64,000 nucleotides of DNA, from NCBI GenBank assembly GCA_027485235.1, contig JAIXRJ010000017.1, forward strand, positions 121,096 through 185,095, written 5' to 3'. The DNA is from Comamonadaceae bacterium. Its GTDB lineage: Bacteria; Pseudomonadota; Gammaproteobacteria; Burkholderiales; Burkholderiaceae_C. A program made the position numbers and the translations under genes. Positions 1 through 7,264 of the stretch are shown here, piece by piece. The notes under the pieces were generated by a model. That model saw only the letters and a program-made list of their open reading frames with translations. It was not told the origin of the DNA and ran no database searches. Position 1 is the first letter of the stretch. Every line of letters begins with the position of its first letter.

Positions 1-1
1 C

Positions 2-574
2 TTGGTGCGCCAAGGCAAGATCCAGACTATTGGTCTGTCTGAAGTGTCGGCCAGCACGCTGCGCAAAGCCCACGCGGTGCACCCGATTGCTGCGGTTCAA
101 ACCGAATATTCGTTGTGGACCCGTAACCCGGAAATCGCGGTGCTGCAAGCCTGCCGCGAATTGGGCGCAGCCTTCGTGGCCTTCAGCCCGGTGGCGCGGG
201 GCTTTTTGTGTGGGCCCCTGGACCTCGCCAATCTGGACGCCAAAGACATCCGCCGCAGCATGCCGCGCTTTGCGCCGGACAACTACGCCGCCAATCTGAA
301 GCTCTTGCCCGCCTACAACGCGCTGGCCCAAGAGGCCGCTTGCAGCCCATCGCAGCTGGCATTGGCTTGGTTGCTGCACAAGGGTGAGGACATCTTGCCG
401 ATTCCGGGCACCACCTCGGTCGACCATTTGCTGGACGATCTGGCCGCGGTCGATGTTCGGCTCGATGCTGACTTGATGGCCCGCTTGGAAGGACTCATCA
501 ACCAGAACACGGTGGTCGGCAACCGCTACAACGACCAGGCCAACAGCGAAGTGGACACGGAAGTGTTTGCCTGA
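2..574 (+). CDS. Aldo/keto reductase, C-terminal part (5' end outside window)
   Basis: This is the 3' part of an aldo/keto reductase, an NADPH-dependent oxidoreductase with a TIM-barrel fold. The 190 visible residues cover the second half of the barrel. They include the segment around [11 protein letters not shown] and [11 protein letters not shown], and the late [12 protein letters not shown] stretch that contacts the cofactor's 2'-phosphate in the family. The family is usually 320-340 residues, so roughly 130 residues lie upstream of base 1; the leading TTG is not taken as a start. It ends at TGA 572-574 and faces the convergent gentisate-pathway operon across a short repeat. The substrate cannot be inferred. 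Confidence 0.85.
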   Translation: MVRQGKIQTIGLSEVSASTLRKAHAVHPIAAVQTEYSLWTRNPEIAVLQACRELGAAFVAFSPVARGFLCGPLDLANLDAKDIRRSMPRFAPDNYAANLKLLPAYNALAQEAACSPSQLALAWLLHKGEDILPIPGTTSVDHLLDDLAAVDVRLDADLMARLEGLINQNTVVGNRYNDQANSEVDTEVFA

Positions 575-581
575 CCCTGCT

Positions 582-609
582 GTCATCCTCGGGCTAGAGC
601 CGAGGATCC
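582..609. repeat. Short dispersed palindrome, GTCAT...GATCC family
   Basis: This 28-base element begins GTCATCC and ends GATCC, and contains the inverted arms ATCCTCGG and CCGAGGAT around a 7-base loop. It lies between the converging ends of the reductase and the maleylpyruvate isomerase gene. It resembles the elements at 6626, 23917, 38216 and 54027, and the one inside recC. It could act as a weak bidirectional hairpin, but no T-run follows on either strand. Confidence 0.5.
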
Positions 610-647
610 TTGGATGCCCCGACAGCCCGGGCACAAGCACCGATCCC

Positions 648-1283
648 TCAAGCGTCAGGCTGTGCCAAGGGCACCGAGCTTTTGAACGCGTCCAGTTCGC
701 TGCAAGCTTGGTCGATGGCGCTGATCAAGGGCCAGCGGGCGATGTCCACGTTGAAGCGGCGGGCGCTTTCGACTTGCGGAATCAAATACACATCGGCCAG
801 TGTTGGCGTGTCGCCAAAGCTGAAACGGCCACGGCTTGTATCCGCGGCCATCAGGGCTTCGTAGGCATCAAATCCTTCGCTGACCCACATCCCGCACCAG
901 GCGTTGATGGTTTCTTCGTTAGCGCCAAACTGCTTGCGCAGCGTTTGCAAAATACGGCGGTTGTTGACGGGGTGGATGTCGCAGCCCACGATGGAGGCCA
1001 AGGCCCGCACATGGGCACGTGCATCAGCACCCTTGGGCAACAACGCGGGCTCAGGGTGCGTTTCTTCCAGCCACTCGATGATCGCGGTGGACTGGACCAT
1101 CACCTTCTCGCCGGTGTCCAGCGCCGGCACCAAGCCCTGCGGGTTGACGGCCTTGAAGCCCTCTCTTTGTTGCTCGTCCACACGCAGGTCCACCGCCACG
1201 TAGTCGGTGGCAATGCCTTTGAGCTTGAGCGCGATACGCAGGCGGTGCGAGGTGCTGCTGCGGAAAAAGTTGTAAAGCTTCAT
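648..1283 (-). CDS. nagL: Maleylpyruvate/maleylacetoacetate isomerase (zeta-class GST)
   Basis: A 211-residue zeta-class glutathione transferase fold protein. The N-terminal thioredoxin-like domain carries SSTSHRLRIALKLKG, matching the family's SSxSxRVRIAL active-site signature, and is followed by NPQGLVPALDTG and the QSTAIIEWLEE glutathione-binding stretch. The C-terminal helical domain covers about residues 85-205. In this operon the likely reaction is glutathione-dependent isomerisation of maleylpyruvate to fumarylpyruvate; maleylacetoacetate is the alternative substrate. GGAG lies 8 bases before the ATG. It is the last gene of the operon, starting 5 bases after the hydrolase stop codon. 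Confidence 0.85.
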   Translation of the reverse strand: MKLYNFFRSSTSHRLRIALKLKGIATDYVAVDLRVDEQQREGFKAVNPQGLVPALDTGEKVMVQSTAIIEWLEETHPEPALLPKGADARAHVRALASIVGCDIHPVNNRRILQTLRKQFGANEETINAWCGMWVSEGFDAYEALMAADTSRGRFSFGDTPTLADVYLIPQVESARRFNVDIARWPLISAIDQACSELDAFKSSVPLAQPDA

Positions 1284-1288
1284 GGGTG

Positions 1289-1990
1289 TTACTCCGCTGC
1301 ACCGATGGTCAGTGCAAGTTCAGCCACGCCTTCGACACGGCCCGTGATCTGATCGCCCGAGACCACCGCGCCCACACCTTCAGGTGTGCCGGTGTAGATC
1401 AGGTCGCCGGGTTGCAGGTGGTAGTAGGTGGACAGGTCGGCGATGATTTCTCGGATGTTCCAGATCAACTTGTCCACGTTGGACGACTGCTTGGTGCTGC
1501 CGTTGACTTCCAGGGCAATTGCGCCGTTTTCAATGACCACGCCGGGCATGGGCACGATTTCGCTGCAGACCGAGCCTTGCTCGATGTCCTTGCCGGTGTC
1601 CCATGGGCGGCCTTTGTCGCGTGCCACCAGTTGCAGGTCGCGGCGGGTCATGTCCAGGCCTGCGCCGTAGCCATAGACCAGTTCATGCGCGTTGGCTTCG
1701 CTCACGCGGAAACCTGCTTGGCCAATGGCCAGCACCAGTTCCATCTCGAAGTGGTAGTTGCTGGTGCGCGGGGGGTAAGCCACCGTGGCACCGCTTTCCA
1801 CCAGGGTCTGGGGCGACTTGGTGAAGTAAAAAGCTTGCTCGACGCTCTTGTCGACAGGGCGGCCCATTTCGACCGCGTGCGCGTGGTAGTTGCGGCCCAC
1901 ACAAAAGATCCGGTTGATCGGGAAGCGCTCGGTTTGGCCACGGATGGGCAGGGATTGAACGGCGGGTGGGGTGAAGAGGTATTGGGTCAT
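1289..1990 (-). CDS. nagK: Fumarylpyruvate hydrolase (FAH family)
   Basis: A 233-residue fumarylacetoacetate-hydrolase-fold enzyme. FCVGRNYHAHAVEMG near residue 30, the metal-ligand region HFEMELVLAIG near residue 80, YGYGAGLDMTRRDLQ and KGRPWDTGKD are all present, followed by the C-terminal GDLIYTGTPEGVG loop. The length suits the single-domain FAH subfamily. Placed between gentisate dioxygenase and maleylpyruvate isomerase, it most likely splits fumarylpyruvate into fumarate and pyruvate. The ATG at 1990 has no strong Shine-Dalgarno sequence. A gap of 106 bases separates it from the dioxygenase stop and shows no hairpin typical of a terminator. Confidence 0.85.
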   Translation of the reverse strand: MTQYLFTPPAVQSLPIRGQTERFPINRIFCVGRNYHAHAVEMGRPVDKSVEQAFYFTKSPQTLVESGATVAYPPRTSNYHFEMELVLAIGQAGFRVSEANAHELVYGYGAGLDMTRRDLQLVARDKGRPWDTGKDIEQGSVCSEIVPMPGVVIENGAIALEVNGSTKQSSNVDKLIWNIREIIADLSTYYHLQPGDLIYTGTPEGVGAVVSGDQITGRVEGVAELALTIGAAE

Positions 1991-2096
1991 GGTGAGGTCA
2001 GGGTTGTGGATGGGGGTAGGCGTCAGGCTTCTGGCGATGGAAGCGCTTGCGGTTTGCAGGCCATCGCCGAAAGCAGTTCAGCGCCTGCGAAACGGG

Positions 2097-3134
2097 TCAG
2101 CCGCGGTTTTCGTAAACGCCCAGCTTGCGGTGCAAGGGCGATTCGTCAGCGATGAACACAAAAGCGGGCTGGTTGGCATTCAAGTTGGTCAGCGTCACGG
2201 CCTCGTAGCCGGGCGCGCAGCAGGTGTCGGCTTCGGCCAGGGTGAAGGTGCTGGCCACGATCTGCGCTTGCACCGCGCCTTCGATGACGTGGAACACTTG
2301 CGCGGGCGAGCGGGCGGGCAAGCGCAGTGTTTGGCCTGGGCGCAGCATGAGTGCGTAAAAGCCCAAGATGTTTTCCGCGTCGCCACCGGTTTCGGGGTTG
2401 GTGTAGGTGACTTGCACCTGCTCCAAACCGGCGTCGTCAGACGCCAGCGATTCGAGCGCGGCTTTGGCGTCTTTCCAGGCGTAACGCAGCATGGGGTAGG
2501 CCTTTTTGCTGCGGTCAAACACATGCGAGGGCACCACGCCGCCACGGGCGTATTGTTGGTCGCTGCGGCCTGGCTGCACGGTCTGTCGGTCGCCGTTGAT
2601 GTGGTAGCTGGCCTCCATGTAATACACCAGTGGCAAGTCCAGCACATCCAGCCAGATGACGGGGTCGGTGCCGTCGTGGCCGTGTTCGTGCCACAGGCCT
2701 GTGGGCGTCAGGATCAAGTCGCCCCGGCTCATGGGACACTTCTCGCCGTTTACCGTGGTCCATGCGCCTTCGCCTTCCACCACCATGCGCACCGCGTTGG
2801 GCGTGTGGCGGTGGCTGGGCGCCCACTCGCCGGGCATGAGCAGTTGCATGCCCAAATACATGGCGGCAGAGGCCTGCATTTTGTCCAGACCATGGCCAGG
2901 ATTGGCCAGCACCAGCACGCGGCGCTCGGCTTTTTCAATCGGGGTCAGCTCACCTGCTTTGAGCAGCAGGGGCTTGATGTCTTTGTAGGCCCAGCAAGTG
3001 GGCTGGGTCTGGCGCGCGGGCACTTTGGGTGGCAGCACGCCGCGCAGACTGGGCCACAGGGGCACCAGGTTCACATTGCGCAGGTTCTGCACATAGTCTT
3101 GGGGCAGGTCTTCGATGCGTCCGAGGTCGTTCAT
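2097..3134 (-). CDS. nagI: Gentisate 1,2-dioxygenase
   Basis: This enzyme opens the ring of gentisate (2,5-dihydroxybenzoate) to maleylpyruvate using Fe(II). The 345-residue protein is a bicupin. The first cupin holds the metal motif HRH in PGEWAPSHRHTPNAVR, then the GDLILTPTGLWHEHG segment with later His ligands. A second, non-metal cupin lies near the C-terminus (LMLRPGQTLRLPARS). The frame is open upstream to 3206, but the ATG at 3134 is preceded by GGAGA at suitable spacing and begins MNDLGRIEDL, as in the family, so the shorter form is chosen. It follows the hydroxylase by 14 bases, which suggests co-transcription. Confidence 0.9.
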   Translation of the reverse strand: MNDLGRIEDLPQDYVQNLRNVNLVPLWPSLRGVLPPKVPARQTQPTCWAYKDIKPLLLKAGELTPIEKAERRVLVLANPGHGLDKMQASAAMYLGMQLLMPGEWAPSHRHTPNAVRMVVEGEGAWTTVNGEKCPMSRGDLILTPTGLWHEHGHDGTDPVIWLDVLDLPLVYYMEASYHINGDRQTVQPGRSDQQYARGGVVPSHVFDRSKKAYPMLRYAWKDAKAALESLASDDAGLEQVQVTYTNPETGGDAENILGFYALMLRPGQTLRLPARSPAQVFHVIEGAVQAQIVASTFTLAEADTCCAPGYEAVTLTNLNANQPAFVFIADESPLHRKLGVYENRG

Positions 3135-3148
3135 GTTGTGTCTCCAAT

Positions 3149-4363
3149 TTATGCGTTGTGTTGCGCGGCATCGAGGCAGTTGCCCACGTTCCAGCCGTAC
3201 AGCCATGCCATCGCATCATAAAAGCGCTCGGGGCTGCGGCCGCGCCAAAGGTCATTGCGCACCAAGCGTTCGACGCCTTTGGCGTGGTAGATGCGGCCCA
3301 TCTCGCGGCTGGAGAGCACGATGCGGGCCGTGCGGGCCACGCGGGCGCGTTGGTACATGTCCAGAGCCTTCGGCCAGTCGTTGCTGTGCACGCGCAGGGC
3401 TTCGCCGAGGGTCACGGCGTCTTCCATGGCCATGCACCCGCCTTGCGCCATGTATTGGGTGGTGGGGTGGGCGGCGTCGCCCAGCAGGGTCACGCGGCCA
3501 TAGGTCCATTGGCCAATCGGTTCACGGTCAGCCGTGGCCCAGCGCTTCCAGCTCTTGGGCAGGTCGATCAACTGTCGTGCTTTGGGGCAAATGCCCTGAA
3601 AGTAACTTTGTACTTCTTCCTTGCTGCCTTCGGTCACGCCCCATTCTTCGGTCTCGCGGCTGTGGAAGGTGACCACCACGTTGTACTGCTCACCGCCGCG
3701 CAGCGGGTAGTGCACCAAATGGCAGTTGGGGCCGACCCAGATGGCGGCGGCGTTCCATTGCAAGTCGGCCGGAAAGTCTTTTTTGTCGACCACGGCGCGG
3801 TAGACCACATGGCCCGTCACGCGGGCGGGGTCGCCCACAAATTGTTCGCGCACTACCGACTTCACGCCGTCAGCGCCAATCAGGGCGCAGCCCTGAAAAG
3901 CTTTGCCGTTTTGGTCCCACACGGTCACGCTGTGCGCGTCTTGTTCGATGCGCCCCACGCGGGTGTTGGTATGAAACTGCACTTGACCGGTATCTTGGGC
4001 GCCCTCCAGCAAGGACACATGCACATCGGCCCGGTGGATCACGGCATAGGGGTTGCCAAAGCGCTCGCGGAATTTTTCGTCGGTGGGGATCTTGCCCACC
4101 TGGTATTCGTCGATGGCGTCGTGCATCACCATGTAGTCGGTGTAGACCGCACGGCCACGCGCTTTGTCACCAATGCCCAAGGCATCAAAGGCGTGAAAGC
4201 CGTTGGGGCCGAGCTGGATGCCCGCGCCGATTTCACCGATCTCGGGGGCTTGTTCCAGCACGGTGACGGCAAAGCCTTGGCGCACCAAAGCGAGAGCAGC
4301 GGCCAAGCCGCCAATACCGCCGCCGGCAACCAAGACGGGAAGTTGAGAAGTCGCAATGCCCAT
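3149..4363 (-). CDS. nagX: 3-Hydroxybenzoate 6-hydroxylase (FAD monooxygenase)
   Basis: A 404-residue single-component flavoprotein hydroxylase of the salicylate/p-hydroxybenzoate hydroxylase class. It has the N-terminal GGGIGGLAAALAL dinucleotide motif, the ADGVKSVVRE (DG) motif near residue 160 and the LLGDAAHPTTQYMAQGG (GD) motif near residue 290. The adjacent gentisate dioxygenase makes 3-hydroxybenzoate to gentisate the most likely reaction; salicylate 1-hydroxylase is the nearest alternative on sequence alone. The ATG at 4363 with GGAGA upstream is preferred to an in-frame ATG 16 codons earlier. It is the first gene of the minus-strand operon, and a 207-base region separates it from paaZ. 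Confidence 0.85.
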   Translation of the reverse strand: MGIATSQLPVLVAGGGIGGLAAALALVRQGFAVTVLEQAPEIGEIGAGIQLGPNGFHAFDALGIGDKARGRAVYTDYMVMHDAIDEYQVGKIPTDEKFRERFGNPYAVIHRADVHVSLLEGAQDTGQVQFHTNTRVGRIEQDAHSVTVWDQNGKAFQGCALIGADGVKSVVREQFVGDPARVTGHVVYRAVVDKKDFPADLQWNAAAIWVGPNCHLVHYPLRGGEQYNVVVTFHSRETEEWGVTEGSKEEVQSYFQGICPKARQLIDLPKSWKRWATADREPIGQWTYGRVTLLGDAAHPTTQYMAQGGCMAMEDAVTLGEALRVHSNDWPKALDMYQRARVARTARIVLSSREMGRIYHAKGVERLVRNDLWRGRSPERFYDAMAWLYGWNVGNCLDAAQHNA

Positions 4364-4508
4364 GAGGTCTCCAACCCTTGACCATGAAGAGAATGGTGAG
4401 ATTATATGCATGCTTATTAATCCTCTGAAACCCCGCTCAACTGCTTTTCGGGGTGAAACCCTCCAATAAATCGTGAAGGGCCGATTGGGACAAAGCGACT
4501 AGAATTCG

Positions 4509-4524
4509 CCGACCGCTCGGTTGG
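4509..4524. promoter_or_regulatory. Imperfect palindrome upstream of paaZ, TetR-operator-like
   Basis: CCGACCG and CGGTTGG face each other around a CT centre with one mismatch, just after a TAGAAT box (4500-4505) that could be a -10 element. No good -35 sequence sits 16-18 bases before that box. TetR-family PaaR proteins control phenylacetate genes in betaproteobacteria, so a regulator site is plausible, but no regulator gene is present here. Confidence 0.3.
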
Positions 4525-4527
4525 TTA

Positions 4528-4539
4528 ATGTGTACACAT
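4528..4539. promoter_or_regulatory. 12-bp perfect palindrome in the nagX/paaZ divergent gap
   Basis: ATGTGTACACAT is a perfect 12-base palindrome located 32 bases before the paaZ start codon, next to the imperfect palindrome at 4509-4524. Its position in a divergent promoter region suggests a dimeric regulator binding site. The regulator is unknown. Confidence 0.35.
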
Positions 4540-4570
4540 CGGGTTTGTACTTCTCGGAAGGCGCTTCACC

Positions 4571-6616
4571 ATGTCCCAAGTCCTGCAAAGTTTCATCGGT
4601 GGCCAATGGATCGGCCTGCAAGGTGCGCAAGCCCTGCGCAGCGCCATCAACGGCCAGACGGTTTACCAAACCCACGCCGAGGCACTCGACTTTGGCGATG
4701 CGGTGCATTACGCCCGCACGGTGGGCCTGCCCAACTTGCTCAAGCTCGACTTTCAAGAACGTGCCCAGCGCCTCAAGGCCTTGGCCAAATACTTGGGAGA
4801 GCACAAAGAGCAGCTGTACGCCATCTCGGCCCACACGGGTGCGACGCGTGCCGACAGCTGGGTGGACATCGAAGGCGGTGCAGGCACGCTGTTCGCGTAC
4901 TCGGGCATGGGCAGCAATGAGTTGCCCAGCGGCAACCTGATTCATGAAGGCCCGGCCTTCCCCTTGGGCAAAAAAGGCGGCTTTGCGGGCACGCACATTT
5001 TGGTGCCGCGCGGCGGCATCGCGGTGCACATCAACGCCTTCAACTTTCCCATCTGGGGCCTCTTGGAAAAGTTCGCGCCCAGCTTTTTGGCGGGCATGCC
5101 CTGCATCGGCAAACCGGCCTCGTCCACCAGCTACCTGACCGAAGCCATGGTGCGTCTTGTGGAGCAATCGGGCATCTTGCCTGCGGGCGCTTTGCAGCTG
5201 GTGATTGGCTCCACCGGCGACCTGCTGGACCGATTGAACGGCCAAGACGTGGTGACGTTCACCGGCTCGGCCGACACGGCCGCCATGCTGCGTGTGCACC
5301 CCAATGTGGTCAAACACAGCATTCCCTTCAACGCCGAAGCCGACTCGCTCAACTGCGCCATCCTCGCGCCCGATGTCTCGCCCGACGACGAAGAGTTCGA
5401 CCTGTTCGTCAAAGAAGTCGCCCGCGAAATGACCGTCAAAGCGGGCCAGAAGTGCACCGCGATTCGCCGCGCCATCGTGCCGCGCCAGCACCTGGACGCG
5501 GTGGCTGAAAAGCTCAAAGCCCGTCTGGCCAAAGTGGTGGTGGGCGATCCGTCGGTCGAAGGCGTGAAGATGGGCGCTTTGGCCTCGCATTCTCAACAGT
5601 CCGACGTGGCCGAGCGCGTGGCCCTGCTGCGCCAAAGTGCCGAACTGGTCTTTGGCGGCAGTGCCGATTTCAAACCCGTGGGGCAGGGCGTCGAAGGCGG
5701 TGCTTTCTTGCAGCCCACGCTGCTGCTGTGCCAAAAGCCTTTGCAGACCGACAGCGTGCACGACGTGGAAGCCTTTGGCCCCGTGAGCACGCTCATGCCT
5801 TACGACGGCATCGACGAAGCCCTGCAACTGGCCGCTCGCGGTCAGGGCAGCCTGGTCGGCACGCTGGTGACCAAAGACCCCCTAATCGCGGCCCGCATCA
5901 TCCCGGTGGCCGCAGCTTTGCATGGCCGACTGCACATCCTCGACCGTGAATCGGCGGTCGAGTCCACAGGCCACGGCTCGCCGCTGCCACCCCTCAAGCA
6001 CGGCGGCCCCGGACGAGCGGGCGGCGGTGAAGAACTCGGCGGCATCCGCGCCGTCAAGCACCTGATGCAGCGCACCGCGCTCCAAGGCTCACCCACCATG
6101 ATCGCCGCCGTCACGGGCGAGTACATGCGTGGCGCCAAGCTGATCGAGACCGAAGTCCACCCCTTCCGCCGCCACTTTGAAGAGTTGCAAATTGGCGAGA
6201 GCCTGCTCACCCACCGCCGCACCGTGGGCGAAGCCGACATCGTCGCCTTTGGTGGCCTGTCGGGCGATTATTTCTACATGCACTTCGACGAGATCGCCGC
6301 CAAGGATTCGCCATTCGGCAAACGCATCGCGCACGGCTATTTCGTCTTGTCGGCCGCGGCAGGCTTGTTTGTCTCGCCCGCACCCGGCCCGGTGCTGGCC
6401 AACTACGGTCTGGACACGCTGCGCTTTGTGAAGCCCGTGGGCATTGGCGACACCATCCAGGCCCGCCTGACCGCCAAACGCAAGATCGACCGCCAGAAGA
6501 AAGACGCCAAGGGCGTGGGGCAGGGCGTGGTGGCTTGGGATGTGGAAGTCACCAACCAGTTGGGGGAAGTCGTGGCCAGCTACGACATCTTGACCTTGGT
6601 GGCCAAGAAGGGCTGA
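4571..6616 (+). CDS. paaZ: Bifunctional oxepin-CoA hydrolase / 3-oxo-5,6-dehydrosuberyl-CoA semialdehyde dehydrogenase
   Basis: This two-domain protein opens the oxepin-CoA ring in the phenylacetate pathway and oxidises the resulting semialdehyde. It is 681 residues, the same length as E. coli PaaZ. The aldehyde dehydrogenase domain (about 1-510) has the catalytic Glu256 in IPFNAE and Cys295 in AGQKC at the same positions as E. coli. The C-terminal MaoC-type hot-dog hydratase domain (about 525-680) has the DxFYxH motif with Asp566 and His571. All catalytic residues are intact. No other paa gene is adjacent, so it is separated from its pathway. Two palindromes lie in the upstream gap. Confidence 0.93.
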   Translation: MSQVLQSFIGGQWIGLQGAQALRSAINGQTVYQTHAEALDFGDAVHYARTVGLPNLLKLDFQERAQRLKALAKYLGEHKEQLYAISAHTGATRADSWVDIEGGAGTLFAYSGMGSNELPSGNLIHEGPAFPLGKKGGFAGTHILVPRGGIAVHINAFNFPIWGLLEKFAPSFLAGMPCIGKPASSTSYLTEAMVRLVEQSGILPAGALQLVIGSTGDLLDRLNGQDVVTFTGSADTAAMLRVHPNVVKHSIPFNAEADSLNCAILAPDVSPDDEEFDLFVKEVAREMTVKAGQKCTAIRRAIVPRQHLDAVAEKLKARLAKVVVGDPSVEGVKMGALASHSQQSDVAERVALLRQSAELVFGGSADFKPVGQGVEGGAFLQPTLLLCQKPLQTDSVHDVEAFGPVSTLMPYDGIDEALQLAARGQGSLVGTLVTKDPLIAARIIPVAAALHGRLHILDRESAVESTGHGSPLPPLKHGGPGRAGGGEELGGIRAVKHLMQRTALQGSPTMIAAVTGEYMRGAKLIETEVHPFRRHFEELQIGESLLTHRRTVGEADIVAFGGLSGDYFYMHFDEIAAKDSPFGKRIAHGYFVLSAAAGLFVSPAPGPVLANYGLDTLRFVKPVGIGDTIQARLTAKRKIDRQKKDAKGVGQGVVAWDVEVTNQLGEVVASYDILTLVAKKG

Positions 6617-6625
6617 TGAGGCCGG

Positions 6626-6655
6626 GTCATGGATCTCCGGCTTGACCGGAGAACC
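6626..6655. repeat. Short dispersed palindrome, GTCAT family
   Basis: GTCATGGA is followed by the hairpin TCTCCGG-cttga-CCGGAGA and ends in ACCC. It sits 10 bases after the paaZ stop codon, so it may form a transcript-end hairpin, although it lacks a T-run. It belongs to the same family as the elements at 582, 23917, 38216 and 54027. Confidence 0.45.
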
Positions 6656-6779
6656 CTTCCCAACGAAACCCGTTCACCGTCCCCACCTCCACGGGCCAGA
6701 CAAGCACTGGCAGCTCTGCTGGGGCCACTTCGCCTTCGGCCTGGGCGGCGTGAATTCGCCCATCCGGGATAATCCGGCC

Positions 6780-7184
6780 ATGAGATCTCCCATTGCCGTT
6801 GTCGACGTTGACCGTTGCGAAACTTGGACCCGTTTTAAAAACGGGCTTTGCGACAGCTGCGCAGCCAACTGCTGCACCATGCCTGTTGAAGTCAAGTTGG
6901 CCGATTTGGTGCGGCTCGAGTTGGTCGATCCGTTTGATGCGGAGCACGAAGACCCCAAGCAGATCGCCAAACGCTTGAGCAAAGCCGGGCTGATCGAGCA
7001 CTTCAACTTCAAAAACAGCATCTTCAGCTTGGCGCGTCGCGCCAGCGGTGACTGCCAGTTTTTGGACGCCAAGACGCGGCGCTGCACGGTCTACGACAAG
7101 CGCCCCAACACCTGTCGCCTTCACCCGCAGGTGGGGCCACGCCCCAACCATTGCCCTTATGGCAACAAAGCACAGTCGCGTTGA
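6780..7184 (+). CDS. YkgJ-family cysteine-cluster protein
   Basis: A 134-residue protein with a Cys pattern typical of the YkgJ/UPF0153 family of putative Fe-S or zinc-binding proteins: GLCDSCAANCC near the N-terminus, GDCQFLD and RRCTVYDKRPNTCRLHP in the middle and NHCPYG near the end. The frame is open upstream to 6642, but the ATG at 6780, beginning MRSPIAVVDVDRCETW, gives the normal family length and the upstream residues look random. The molecular function of the family is not established. It points towards, and converges with, the GGDEF/EAL gene. Confidence 0.8.
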   Translation: MRSPIAVVDVDRCETWTRFKNGLCDSCAANCCTMPVEVKLADLVRLELVDPFDAEHEDPKQIAKRLSKAGLIEHFNFKNSIFSLARRASGDCQFLDAKTRRCTVYDKRPNTCRLHPQVGPRPNHCPYGNKAQSR

Positions 7185-7264
7185 CCGCTGCTCGATCAGG
7201 GCATTCAGACCGTGACACCTTGGGCAGCCCTGATCAACATCCGACCTTTGAGCTGGAGGCACTC

